Counted from the stretch's first letter, positions 32,565 to 41,025 are shown. The stretch is DNA of 64,000 nucleotides from JBBPZA01 sp963797015 (GCA_963797015.1 CAWCNV010000017.1:29229-93228), one strand, 5' to 3'. The notes: a model not told the origin generated them from the sequence alone. Made by a program: numbers and translations.

Positions 32565-33053
32565 ATGCCCGTCCTCGAAGAGACGAGACCGCGGACGGCG
32601 CTCGAGGTCGTGCGTCGCCACTGCGAGCTCCACGCCGGCACCGACATGGTGCCCGGCGTGCGCGAGCTCGTTGCGCGCTGGGAGCGCGCGGGCGCCGGCG
32701 AGCGCAGGCGCATGGCGCTCGCCGACGCCGCCCTCGCGGTCCATCGCCCTGACGTGGAGCTGCGCGTGCACGGCGGCCCGGGGTCCTACGCCGGGCGCGG
32801 TTGGGACGCGGTCGTCGGGCTCTGTGCCGCGTGGCACGCGGCGTGGCGCTCCTTCACCTATGAGATCGAGGAGCACCGCGATCTCGGCGACGACGAGGTC
32901 CTGACCATCACCCGCGTGCGCGCTGTCGGGCGCCACGGCATCGACGTCGAGATGGCGGGCTTCGAGCTGCGCCGGGTCGAGGCGGGTCTGATCGCCTCGT
33001 GGGAGCTGTTCATCTCGGAGCGCGACGCCCTGCGGGCGATCGAGCGCCGCTAG
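32565..33053 (+). CDS. SnoaL/NTF2-fold protein
   Basis: A 162-residue protein with the NTF2-like layout: an N-terminal helix (ALEVVRRHCELHAG), a helix-strand stretch with HRPDVELRVHG, then SYAGRGWDAVVGLCAAWHAAW and paired strands (DDEVLTITRVRAVGRHGIDV) ending in EAGLIASWELFISERDALRA. These proteins are small cone-shaped enzymes or ligand binders; the active-site residues cannot be assigned here. ATG 32565. Genomic neighbours give no clear clue. Confidence 0.75.
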   Translation: MPVLEETRPRTALEVVRRHCELHAGTDMVPGVRELVARWERAGAGERRRMALADAALAVHRPDVELRVHGGPGSYAGRGWDAVVGLCAAWHAAWRSFTYEIEEHRDLGDDEVLTITRVRAVGRHGIDVEMAGFELRRVEAGLIASWELFISERDALRAIERR

Positions 33054-33115
33054 CCGCGGTCGCGGCATGCTGACCATGGCTTGACCGCCATGGCGCTGCC
33101 GCTGAGAATCCGCGC

Positions 33116-33739
33116 ATGGGCGGCGTGGAGTGGAGGATCTCGGGCAGCTACCTCGAGGCGTGCAACTGCGAGGCGATCTGTCCCTGCCGGCGGATCGGCG
33201 GCCGCGCCGGTGGGCGGTCGACGTACGGAGAGTGCCTCGGAGCGCTGTCCTGGATCGTCGAGGACGGAGGCGCGGGAGACGTCGGCCTGGCCGGCATGAG
33301 GGTGGTGCTCGCGAGTCGCTACCACGACGACGAGCCCGGCTCCCCGTGGACGTTCGCCCTGTTCGTGGACGCGAGCGGCGACGAGCGTCAGCGTCAGGCG
33401 CTCGGCGACATCTTCAGCGGTCGCCTCGGCGGGACTCCGGCGAAGCAGTTCCCGTGGGTGTTCAAGCCCGCGGAGCTGCTGGGTGTCGAGGCGCTCGAGA
33501 TCGAGATCGACCACACGCCGGGGCGCGGCTGGTTCCGGGCAGGCGGCAAGGTGGAGGTCCACGCGCGCGAGCCCGTGCCGGGCCAGGAGACGGTGACCTG
33601 CGTCATCCCCGGCCACCACCAACAGGGGCGCGAGCTGTTCAGCGACTCGATCGACGTCGATGCCGGCCGGCTGGTGTTCTCGGTCGCCGGCCGCTGTGCC
33701 TACGAGTCGAGCTTCGAGTACTCCTCGGACGACGGTTGA
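33116..33739 (+). CDS. DUF1326 protein
   Basis: A 207-residue DUF1326 protein. The N-terminus has WRISGSYLEACNCEAICPCR, the Cys-rich family signature with CxCxxxCxC, probably a metal site. The family co-occurs with DUF2182 membrane proteins, and a DUF2182 gene follows about 115 bases downstream. The pair is thought to be connected with metal or copper handling, but this is not demonstrated. The ATG at 33116 is in a good context. Confidence 0.88.
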   Translation: MGGVEWRISGSYLEACNCEAICPCRRIGGRAGGRSTYGECLGALSWIVEDGGAGDVGLAGMRVVLASRYHDDEPGSPWTFALFVDASGDERQRQALGDIFSGRLGGTPAKQFPWVFKPAELLGVEALEIEIDHTPGRGWFRAGGKVEVHAREPVPGQETVTCVIPGHHQQGRELFSDSIDVDAGRLVFSVAGRCAYESSFEYSSDDG

Positions 33740-33800
33740 CGGGCACCGGCGGCGCGACGGACAATCGGGCGACGTCCCCCGACCGCGCTTAGGAGCCGCC

Positions 33801-33857
33801 ATGTCCTGGAAGCTCGAAGGGTCCTACGAGGAAATCGCACTCTCGGGGGCGGCGTGA
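33801..33857 (+). CDS. 18-residue frame like a truncated DUF1326 N-terminus
   Basis: ATG 33801 with AGGAG nine bases upstream starts MSWKLEGSYEEIALSGAA and stops. The first nine residues match the usual opening of DUF1326 proteins (SWKLEGSY), after which the Cys-rich signature is missing. The TGA overlaps the GTG of the DUF2182 gene (GTGA). It could be a decayed second DUF1326 copy or a small leader that couples translation to the membrane protein. Confidence 0.5.
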   Translation: MSWKLEGSYEEIALSGAA

Positions 33858-34699
33858 GCACGGTCACGTCAGCTCCGGTCGGCACCGACCGCGCGACCCG
33901 GGGCGAGCTCGCCGAGGCGTTAAGGGCCGCTCGCACGCGCATCGGACTGATCGCCGTGCTGCTCGCGCTGGCGGTCGTGGCGTGGTGGTCGACGGCCGGT
34001 CGCATGGAGGGGATGGACGCCGGGCCGGGCACCGATCTGGGCGCGCTCGGCTGGTTCCTCGGCGTGTGGCTGGTGATGATGGCCGCGATGATGTTCCCGT
34101 CGCTCGCGCCGACGGTCGCGCTGTACGCGAACATGACGCGCCGGCGCGGCCTCGGCCGCCCGCTGCTGTTCGCGGGCGGCTACCTGCTCGTGTGGGGTGC
34201 CGCGGGCGTCGCGGCCTACGGGCTGTTCCGGCTCGGGCGCAGCGCGCTCGGCGGCGATCTGGCCTGGGACGCCGGAGGGCAATGGCTCGCCGCGGGCGTG
34301 CTGGCCTTCGCCGCGCTCTACGAGCTGACGCCGCTGAAGAACGTGTGCCTGTCCAAGTGCCGCAGCCCCGTCGGGTTCCTGCTCTCGACGTGGCGCGACG
34401 GCCGGCTCGGCGGGCTGGAGATGGGCTCCAGGCACGCCGGCTGGTGCCTCGGCTGCTGCTGGGCGCTGATGGCGGCGCTGTTCGCGCTCGGCGTCATGAG
34501 CCTCACCTGGATGGCGCTCGTCGCCGCGCTGATCGCGCTCGAGAAGACGCTTCCCTGGCACCGGGTCGCGACCTGGGGCACCGCGGCGATCCTGCTCGCG
34601 CTGGCGATCGCGATCGCGGCCGCGCCCGACAGCATCCCCGGGCTCGTCGTGCCCGGCGGCTCGCACGGTGGCATGGACTCCATGAAGATGATGAATTAG
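33854..34699 (+). CDS. DUF2182 integral membrane protein
   Basis: A 281-residue membrane protein with about seven helices. The family motif is visible: VWLVMMAAMMFPSLAPTVAL around residues 75-95, LTPLKNVCLSKCRSPVGFLL at 159-178 with a KxxCLxxC pattern, and GWCLGCCWALMAALFALGVM around 199-218. The conserved Cys and Met residues suggest metal binding in or at the membrane. It ends in a His/Met-rich tail (GGSHGGMDSMKMMN). GTG 33854 overlaps the small upstream frame. Partner of the DUF1326 protein. Confidence 0.9.
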   Translation: MSTVTSAPVGTDRATRGELAEALRAARTRIGLIAVLLALAVVAWWSTAGRMEGMDAGPGTDLGALGWFLGVWLVMMAAMMFPSLAPTVALYANMTRRRGLGRPLLFAGGYLLVWGAAGVAAYGLFRLGRSALGGDLAWDAGGQWLAAGVLAFAALYELTPLKNVCLSKCRSPVGFLLSTWRDGRLGGLEMGSRHAGWCLGCCWALMAALFALGVMSLTWMALVAALIALEKTLPWHRVATWGTAAILLALAIAIAAAPDSIPGLVVPGGSHGGMDSMKMMN

Positions 34700-34700
34700 A

Positions 34701-34946
34701 AAGAGGGCCGTTCAGCGCGCTCGACCCTGCGCGGGCGGCTGGCTGCAGCGGGCACGCCGCGCTGGAGTGCCGGTGATCGGCTACCTGTACTGGAGCCTGA
34801 CCGACAACTACGAGTTCGGGAACTACGACTCGCGCTTCGGGCGCGGCGTCGGGTCCGGGTACACGCTCGTGCGCGCGCCCGCCGCGGCCGACTGCGCGAA
34901 GGTCGTGGAGGCCGATCGCGCGGCCTGCCTGGCGGCCGCCGGCTAG
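34701..34946 (+). pseudogene. Relic 3' end of a family 1 glycoside hydrolase
   Basis: A frame without a start, ending at TAG 34944-34946. From about 34746 it reads WLQRARRAGVPV then IGYLYWSLTDNYEFGNYDSR, the hallmark C-terminal motif of GH1 beta-glucosidases (WSxxDNxEW, with Phe in place of the final Trp), and FGRGVGSGYTL. The catalytic domain's first ~350 residues are gone, and the relic starts right after the DUF2182 stop. The last bases overlap the stop of the convergent ATP-grasp gene. A deletion joined this tail to the DUF2182 gene. Confidence 0.75.
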
Positions 34947-36169
34947 GCCGGAGGCGCCTGCGCTGCCGAGCGCGCGCGCTCGAGCTCGGCGAGCACGGCG
35001 GCGTCCTGTGCCGACATGCCCGGGATCGGCTCGCCGTCCCAGCAGATGTCGTCCGACATCGCCGCGAACAGGCCCTCGCGCTCGCGCAGGCTCACGCGGG
35101 CGTGGTGGGCCAGGGCCAGGAACGAGTACAGGTCGGGGACGAGGTCGTGCCAGCCGCGATCCGAGCCGCGCAGGCGCATCAGGTCGTGGAAGGAGCTCGG
35201 GACCTCGTGCAACGGCTCGTCGAACATCTGGGCGAGCACGGCCCAGTCGAGCTGCACGACGCGCCCCGGCGCCACGGCGCTGGGTTCGGCGCCGGGCTCG
35301 ACGAGGCCGCGCGAGAGCTGCTCGGCGTCCATCAGCAGCACGCCGTCGGTGGGCCGCGGGTTGCACTCGATGAGGCGCAGCCCGTCGGGGGTGGCGACGA
35401 AGTCGAACGACACCTGGCCGGTGTAGGAGAGCGGGCCAACGATCCGCCGCACGAGCGCGAGGGTCGGCTCGGGGTCGATCGACTCGAACTGGATCCCGGT
35501 GCTGTGCTCCCACTGACGCGGGGCGCGGTAGGCGCAGTGGGCGGTCACCCGTCCCTCGTGCACGGTGCTGTAGGAGCAGTTCATGGGGCCGTCGACGAAC
35601 TCCTGTACCAGCCACGGCGAGGCGGGCGTGGGGTGGACGTCCGCGGGGTCCAGGTGCCCGGCCAGGGGACCCGTGTTGGTCAGCAGCGAGATACCGCCGC
35701 GCGAGAACGCGGCGCGGGCGAAATAGCGCTCGAAGCGCGAGATCGCCGCGCGCAGCTCGTCGTCGCTGCGCGCGACCTCGGTCGCCGGCACCGGCAGCTC
35801 GAGCTCCTCGCACAGCCGCTGGAAGCTCGCCTTGTCGTGCAGGCGCGCAAGCACGGTGAAAGGCGGCGCGAACACGGTCGTGACCGCGCTCAGTCGCGTG
35901 CGCGCGACGGCGAGGTAGAAGACCTCCTCGAAGGCGGGCACGACGCGCTCGATGCCGTGCGCGGCGCACGCGCGCTCGACGCCGGCCACGAAGCCGTCGG
36001 GATCGCGCTGGGGCGGGGCGAAGGCGAAGTGCTCTCGCACGGCGCGCGAGTGGCTGCCGGGCGCGGCCCGGTAGCTGTCGGCCGCGTAGACCTCATGGCC
36101 GCTCGCATCGAGCTTGCGGATCAGGTCGACCGCGAACGGCGTGCGCGACGAGGTGACGAGGATGCGCAT
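34943..36169 (-). CDS. ATP-grasp enzyme
   Basis: A 408-residue ATP-grasp ligase. The N-terminal Rossmann-like domain starts MRILVTSSRTPFAVDLIRKL. The ATP-grasp core follows from about residue 110 with LHDKASFQRLCEELELPVPA (Lys of the nucleotide site), WLVQEFVDGPMNCSYSTVHE and SFDFVATPDGLRLIECNPRP (metal-binding Glu and Asn). This architecture resembles stand-alone carboxylate-amine ligases that join amino acids or build peptides. No partner biosynthetic genes adjoin, so the product is unknown. ATG 36169. Confidence 0.87.
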   Translation of the reverse strand: MRILVTSSRTPFAVDLIRKLDASGHEVYAADSYRAAPGSHSRAVREHFAFAPPQRDPDGFVAGVERACAAHGIERVVPAFEEVFYLAVARTRLSAVTTVFAPPFTVLARLHDKASFQRLCEELELPVPATEVARSDDELRAAISRFERYFARAAFSRGGISLLTNTGPLAGHLDPADVHPTPASPWLVQEFVDGPMNCSYSTVHEGRVTAHCAYRAPRQWEHSTGIQFESIDPEPTLALVRRIVGPLSYTGQVSFDFVATPDGLRLIECNPRPTDGVLLMDAEQLSRGLVEPGAEPSAVAPGRVVQLDWAVLAQMFDEPLHEVPSSFHDLMRLRGSDRGWHDLVPDLYSFLALAHHARVSLREREGLFAAMSDDICWDGEPIPGMSAQDAAVLAELERARSAAQAPPA

Positions 36170-36409
36170 CGGTTAGCAGTATCGGCCGCGGGCGCCCGGC
36201 CTTGACCTCCGGCGGCGGGCGCTCAGGATGGAGCGCCGTTCGGGACGTGCTCCTCGTCGAGCGCCGTGAGCGGTTGAGCAGGAGCGCGATCCCCCGCCGT
36301 TGATCAGCGCGTCGGCGACTGCGATCCCGATCGCCTGGCGCCCCGTCGAGGCGATCGTATGGCACGGGCCAAACCGCTCGTGCGCGGCGATTCGGGGTAC
36401 GGCCTGGCC

Positions 36410-36997
36410 ATGGCGCGCACGCCCGAGGCCCTCCGCGAGTACCGCTCCAAGCGCGACTTCGGGCGAACCGCCGAGCCGTCGGGCGGCGGCCGGGGCGAGC
36501 CCGATCGCCGCGAGCCGATCTTCGTGATCCAGAAGCACGCGGCGAGAGCGCTGCACTACGACTTCCGCATCGAGGTGGGCGGCGTGCTCAAGTCGTGGGC
36601 GGTGCCGAAGGGCCTCTCGACCGATCCGCGCGAGAAGCGCCTCGCGGTGCAGGTCGAGGACCACCCGCTGGACTACGCCGGCTTCGAGGGAGTGATCGGG
36701 GACGGCAGCTACGGAGCCGGCCAGGTGATCGTCTGGGATCACGGGACCTATCGCAGCCTCACCGAGGGACCGGTCGACGCCGCGCTCGAGCGCGGCCATC
36801 TGTCGATATGGCTGGAGGGCGTCAAGCTGCGCGGCGGCTGGACGTTGCAGCGCACGCGAGGCGGTGCCAGGCCGCAGTGGCTGGTGCTCAAGCGCCGCGA
36901 CGAGGGGGCCGACGCGAGGCGCAACCCGGTCTCGACCCAGCCCGAGTCCGTGATCAGCGGGCGCACGATCGAGGACCTCGCGGGCGGGGGAAGGTGA
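36410..36997 (+). CDS. LigD 3'-phosphoesterase domain protein
   Basis: A 195-residue stand-alone version of the phosphoesterase (PE) module of bacterial DNA ligase D, which trims 3' phosphates and ribonucleotides at breaks. IQKHAARALHYDFRIEVGGV contains the conserved HxxRxxHxD-type cluster (HAARALHYD). SWAVPKGLS, VEDHPLDYAGFEGVI and IPEGxYGxG-like GDGSYGAGQVIVWD follow. Normal length for the module alone. ATG 36410 gives the family start (TPEALREYRSKRDF). It is followed by the ligase with a GTGA overlap, then the polymerase. Confidence 0.92.
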   Translation: MARTPEALREYRSKRDFGRTAEPSGGGRGEPDRREPIFVIQKHAARALHYDFRIEVGGVLKSWAVPKGLSTDPREKRLAVQVEDHPLDYAGFEGVIGDGSYGAGQVIVWDHGTYRSLTEGPVDAALERGHLSIWLEGVKLRGGWTLQRTRGGARPQWLVLKRRDEGADARRNPVSTQPESVISGRTIEDLAGGGR

Positions 36998-38010
36998 AGG
37001 GCGCCGCACGCCCTCGCCGAGCCACCCGGCGACGCCCACAGGCCCGCGCCGATCCCTTCGCCGCCCTCCCCTCGCACGAGCGCGAGCTGCTGCGGCCGGC
37101 CCCTCTCCCCGAGCGGATCGAAGTGATGAAGGCCGTGCTGACCGATGCGCGCTTCTCCGACCCCGCCTGGGTCTTCGAGCGAAAGCTCGACGGGATCCGC
37201 TGTGTCGCGATCAAAGGCGAGGGGGAGGTGCGGCTGCGCTCGCGCAACCACCTGAGCCTCAACGAGCGCTTTCCCGAGGTCGCCGCCGCGCTCGAGGCCG
37301 ATGCGGCCGACGACTTCGCCGTCGACGGCGAAGTCGTCGCCTTCGAGGGGTCGCGCACCAGCTTCGCGCGCCTCCAGCAGCGCGGCGAGCGCGGGGCCGC
37401 CGTGTACTTCTACGTCTTCGACATCGTGCACCTCGCCGGCTTCGACACCACGGCGCTGCCGCTGCGCGCGCGCAAGGCGCTACTGCGCCACGCGCTCGAG
37501 TTCCACCGGCCGCTGCGCTTCACCCCGCATCGCAACCGCGAGGGCGAGGCGCTCTACCGCGAGGCGTGCCGGAGGGGGTGGGAAGGGCTGATCGCCAAGC
37601 GCGTCGACTCCCCCTACACGCACGGGCGCTCGCGCGACTGGCTCAAGCTCAAGTGCTCAGCCGAGCAGGAGCTCGTGATCGGCGGCTTCACGCCGCCGCG
37701 CGGCAGCCGCACGGAGCTGGGCGCGCTGCTGCTCGGCTACTACGAGGACGGCAGCCTGCGCTATGCGGGCAAGGTCGGGACGGGCTTCACGCGCGCCACG
37801 CTGCGCGACCTCGCGGAGCGGCTGAGGCCGCTGCAGCGCGACAGCTCGCCGTTCGCCAACGAGCTCCGCGAGCGCGCGGCGACGTGGGTCGAGCCGCGGC
37901 TGGTCGCCCAGGTCGGCTTCAGCGAGTGGACGCGCGACGGGCGCCTGCGCCACCCGCGCTTCCTCGGGCTGCGCGAGGACAAGGCGCCCGAGGAGGTCGT
38001 CCGCGAATGA
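36994..38010 (+). CDS. ATP-dependent DNA ligase (LigD ligase module)
   Basis: A 338-residue DNA ligase. FERKLDGIRC contains the KxDG motif whose Lys is adenylated. DGEVVAFEGS is motif III, FDIVHLAG motif IIIa, EGLIAKRVDSPYTHGRSRDW motif IV and LKLKCSAEQELVIGGFTPPR motif V with the OB-fold beginning. The C-terminal OB domain ends around residue 325. This is the same catalytic unit as in LigD, here as a separate protein. GTG 36994 overlaps the PE stop; the ATG of the polymerase overlaps its own stop. Confidence 0.93.
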   Translation: MKGAARPRRATRRRPQARADPFAALPSHERELLRPAPLPERIEVMKAVLTDARFSDPAWVFERKLDGIRCVAIKGEGEVRLRSRNHLSLNERFPEVAAALEADAADDFAVDGEVVAFEGSRTSFARLQQRGERGAAVYFYVFDIVHLAGFDTTALPLRARKALLRHALEFHRPLRFTPHRNREGEALYREACRRGWEGLIAKRVDSPYTHGRSRDWLKLKCSAEQELVIGGFTPPRGSRTELGALLLGYYEDGSLRYAGKVGTGFTRATLRDLAERLRPLQRDSSPFANELRERAATWVEPRLVAQVGFSEWTRDGRLRHPRFLGLREDKAPEEVVRE

Positions 38011-38924
38011 GCGCCCCCGATTCGGTGCGTGCGGGCCGGCGCCGCATCGCGATCAGCCACCCCGAGCGGCTCGTGTTCCCGGACGTCGGGCTGACCAAGC
38101 TCGACGTGGCGCGCTACTACGCCGGCATCGCCCCGGCGATGGTCCCGCACGTGCGCGGGCGACCGCTGACCCTGAACAGCTTCCCCCAGGGCGTGCGCGG
38201 CGCGGGCTACTTCGTCAAGGACGCGCCGCGGCACTTCCCCGACTGGGTGGCGACCGTCGCCGTGCCCAAGCGCGAGGGCGGGACGATCCACCACGTGCTC
38301 GCCGACGACGCGGCGACGCTCGTCTACCTGGCGGGTCAGAACGCGATCGCGCTGCACGTCTGGACCAGCCGCGCCGACGCGCTCGAACGCCCCGATCGCG
38401 TGGTCTTCGATCTCGACCCCTCGACGCGGCGCTTCGCAGAGGTCCGTGCCGCGGCGCGCGCCTTGGGCGAGCTGCTGCGCGAGCTCGGCCTCAGCCCGTT
38501 CGCGATGACCACCGGGTCGCGCGGCCTGCACGTCGTGGTGCCGATCCGCCGCGCGCAGGACTACGACACGGTGCGGCCCTTCGCCGCCGCCGTGGCCGCC
38601 GTCCTGGTGGAGCGCAATCCGAAGTCGTTGACCGTCGAGTTCAGCAAGGCGAAGCGCGGCGAGCGCATCTTCGTGGACGTCGCCCGCAACGCCTACGGGC
38701 AGCACGCAGTGGCGGCCTACTCGGTCCGTGCCCTGCCGCGGGCGCCGGTGGCCACGCCGCTGCGCTGGGAGGAGCTCGACGACCGCCGTCTCGACCCCCA
38801 GGGCTGGACCGTCGCGACGGTCGGCGACCGGCTGGCCGCCGGCGGCGATCCGTGGCGCGCCATCGCCCGCCACGCCAGGGGCCTGGGGGCGGCCCGCAGG
38901 GCGCTCGAGCGCCTCGGGGGGTGA
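38007..38924 (+). CDS. LigD polymerase/primase domain protein
   Basis: A 305-residue PolDom (archaeo-eukaryotic primase fold), the third LigD activity, which fills gaps and adds ribonucleotides. ISHPERLVFPDVGLTKLDVA is the standard opening. RVVFDLDPST carries the DxD metal-binding pair and TGSRGLHVVVPI the catalytic His. FVDVARNAYGQHAVAAYSVR is also conserved. The frame overlaps the ligase by four bases. Ku, the usual partner in end joining, is not in this window. The order phosphoesterase-ligase-polymerase as three genes replaces one LigD. Confidence 0.93.
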   Translation: MSAPDSVRAGRRRIAISHPERLVFPDVGLTKLDVARYYAGIAPAMVPHVRGRPLTLNSFPQGVRGAGYFVKDAPRHFPDWVATVAVPKREGGTIHHVLADDAATLVYLAGQNAIALHVWTSRADALERPDRVVFDLDPSTRRFAEVRAAARALGELLRELGLSPFAMTTGSRGLHVVVPIRRAQDYDTVRPFAAAVAAVLVERNPKSLTVEFSKAKRGERIFVDVARNAYGQHAVAAYSVRALPRAPVATPLRWEELDDRRLDPQGWTVATVGDRLAAGGDPWRAIARHARGLGAARRALERLGG

Positions 38925-38988
38925 CTGCCCTTGCCCGGCGCGGCGCGGGTTGGGAGGGTTGGCGAGCAACCAAGCCCGGGAGGCTGCC

Positions 38989-39309
38989 ATGCCGAAGTTC
39001 CTGTTCGAGGCCTCGTACTCGCCCGAGGGCGTCAAAGGCATCCAAAGCGCTGGGGGGACCAGCAGGGCCAAGGCGGTGAGCGATGCCGCCGAGGGCACCG
39101 GCGGAAAGCTCGACAGCTTCCACTTCGCCTTCGGCGGCAGCGACGCCTACGTGATCGTGGATCTGCCCGACAACGAGAGCGCAGCGGCGATCGCGCTCGC
39201 GGTCAACGCCGCCGCCGGGGCGTCGGTCAAGACCGTCGTGCTACTGACGCCTGAGGAGGTCGACGCGGCCGCGAAGCGTTCGGTGCAGTACCGGCCGCCC
39301 GGAAGCTGA
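38989..39309 (+). CDS. GYD-domain protein
   Basis: A 106-residue GYD-domain protein: MPKFLFEASYSPEGVKGI, then GTSRAKAVSDAAEGTGGKLD and FAFGGSDAYVIVDLPDNESA, the family pattern of a small ferredoxin-like alpha-beta fold. The function is unknown, and members are common near stress and DNA repair genes. GGGAGG lies six bases before ATG 38989. It is 64 bases downstream of the polymerase gene, so it may belong to the same transcript. Confidence 0.85.
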   Translation: MPKFLFEASYSPEGVKGIQSAGGTSRAKAVSDAAEGTGGKLDSFHFAFGGSDAYVIVDLPDNESAAAIALAVNAAAGASVKTVVLLTPEEVDAAAKRSVQYRPPGS

Positions 39310-39361
39310 CCGTCCGCGCACGCCGTTAAGTTCGCGCGCTCGTCCCCTCCGGAGGAGCGCG

Positions 39362-39715
39362 ATGAAGCTCGTTATCGGGATCGTCCGTCCCGAGAAGGCC
39401 AACGACGTGCTCGAGGCGCTGTTCCGAGCCGAGGTACGTGGAGTCTCGCTGAGCCGGGTCCAGGGTCACGGCGGCGAGCTCGACCGGGTCGAGACCTACC
39501 GCGGCACGACCGTGAAGATGGGGCTCGCCGAGAAGGTTCGCTTCGAGATAGCGGTGTCCGACGCGTTCATCGAGCCGACGCTCGAGGCGCTGTGCGCGGG
39601 CGCGCGCACGGGCGAGGTGGGCGACGGCAAGATCTTCGTCGTCCCGCTCGAGCGCGTCGTGCGTATCCGCACCGGCGAGACCGATCACGCGGCGGTCACG
39701 CCGGTCGACGCGTGA
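39362..39715 (+). CDS. glnK: P-II nitrogen regulatory protein lacking Tyr51
   Basis: A 117-residue P-II protein that should sense 2-oxoglutarate and ATP/ADP and bind the ammonium channel. MKLVIGIVRPEKANDVLEAL starts the fold, and TGEVGDGKIFVVPLERVVRI is the B-loop and C-terminal motif. In the T-loop VETYRGTTVKMG, Tyr46 is present but position 51 is Val instead of the Tyr that is uridylylated or adenylylated in classical GlnB/GlnK. Covalent control at that site is therefore impossible. The gene overlaps the ammonium transporter (GTGA), as in glnK-amtB operons. Confidence 0.9.
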   Translation: MKLVIGIVRPEKANDVLEALFRAEVRGVSLSRVQGHGGELDRVETYRGTTVKMGLAEKVRFEIAVSDAFIEPTLEALCAGARTGEVGDGKIFVVPLERVVRIRTGETDHAAVTPVDA

Positions 39716-41025
39716 CCGCCGTGCCGAGCCTCGCGGCGGCGGCCGCGCGCGTGGACACCGGCGACACCGCCTGGATGCTCGCCGCCACGGCGCTCGTGCT
39801 GCTGATGACGCCGGCGCTGGGCCTCTTCTACGCCGGTCTCGTGCGGGCCAAGAACACGCTCAACACGTTCATGATGTCCGTGGCCGCCATCGCGATCGCC
39901 ACCGTGATGTGGGCGGCGGTCGGCTACTCGCTCGCCTTCGACGGGGGCGCCGGCTTCGTCGGCGGCCTGGGGAACGCGTTCCTGCACGACGTCACCTTCG
40001 CCCCGCGCGAGGGGATGACGATCCCCGAGCTGGTCTTCTTCGCCTTCCAGGCGACGTTCTGCATCATCACCACGGCGCTCGTCTCCGGAGCGGTCGTCGA
40101 GCGGATGCGCTTCGGGCCGTTCCTCGTCTTCGCCGCACTGTGGTCGGTGCTCGTCTATTCCGTGATGGCGCACTGGGCCTTCGGCGGCGGCTTCCTGCAG
40201 GCGCACGGCACGCTCGACTTCGCCGGCGGCGTGCCGGTCGAGATGGGCTCCGGCTTCTCGGCGCTGGCCGCCGCGCTGGTGGTCGGCGCGCGCAAGGACT
40301 ACGGGCGCCAGGCATTGCTTCCCCACAACGCCGTCTACGTGCTGCTCGGCGCGGGCCTGCTGTGGTTCGGTTGGTTCGGCTTCAACGGCGGCAGCGGGTT
40401 CTCGACCGGCAACGCCTCCGTGCTCGCGTTCACGAACACGCTGCTCACGCCGGCGTGCACGCTGGTCGTGTGGTTCGTGCTCGACCTGCTGCGCGGGCGG
40501 CAGGTGACTGCGATCGGCGCCGCGACGGCGATCATCGTCGGCTGCGTCGGGATCACGCCCGCGGGCGGCTTCGTCAGTCCCGGCTGGGCGATGGCGCTCG
40601 GCGCGCTCGTCGCGCTGCCCAGCTATGCGGTGATCGTGTGGCGCACGCGCACGCGCGTGGACGAGACGCTCGACGTGCTCGCCGCCCACGGCGTCGCAGG
40701 CTTCACCGGGATCCTCTTCATCGGCTTCTTCGCGCAGCTCGCGTGGAACGGCGTCTCCGACGGGCTGCTCTACGGGGACGCGGACCAGCTCGGCCATCAG
40801 GCGCTGGCAGCGCTCGTCGCCCCGGCCTACGCCTTCACCGCGACCTACCTGCTGCTGCGGGTCATCGCGCTGGTCATGCCTCTGCGCTCGAGCGAGCGCG
40901 AGGAGGCACTCGGTATGGACGTCGTCCACCACGGCGAGGAGGCCTACGCCAGCGGCGAGGGCGCGATCCTGATCGCGCCGGAGGCCGGAACCGAGGGCGA
41001 GCGGGTGGTGGCCGAGCCCGCCTAG
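39712..41025 (+). CDS. amt: Ammonium transporter with Glu at the first twin-His position
   Basis: A 437-residue Amt/MEP/Rh-family channel with about 11 helices. The family signature FYAGLVRAKNTLNTFMMSVA lies at 39-58. The second pore His is at about 326 (LAAHGVAGFTG). At the first twin-His site, where most bacterial Amt proteins have DFAGGTVVH, this one has DFAGGVPVEMGSG, a Glu at about 177. An acidic substitution there also occurs naturally in yeast Mep1/Mep3. The C-terminal tail after residue 400 is acidic. Paired with the upstream P-II gene. The start is GTG 39712 or GTG 39721. Confidence 0.93.
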   Translation: MTAVPSLAAAAARVDTGDTAWMLAATALVLLMTPALGLFYAGLVRAKNTLNTFMMSVAAIAIATVMWAAVGYSLAFDGGAGFVGGLGNAFLHDVTFAPREGMTIPELVFFAFQATFCIITTALVSGAVVERMRFGPFLVFAALWSVLVYSVMAHWAFGGGFLQAHGTLDFAGGVPVEMGSGFSALAAALVVGARKDYGRQALLPHNAVYVLLGAGLLWFGWFGFNGGSGFSTGNASVLAFTNTLLTPACTLVVWFVLDLLRGRQVTAIGAATAIIVGCVGITPAGGFVSPGWAMALGALVALPSYAVIVWRTRTRVDETLDVLAAHGVAGFTGILFIGFFAQLAWNGVSDGLLYGDADQLGHQALAALVAPAYAFTATYLLLRVIALVMPLRSSEREEALGMDVVHHGEEAYASGEGAILIAPEAGTEGERVVAEPA

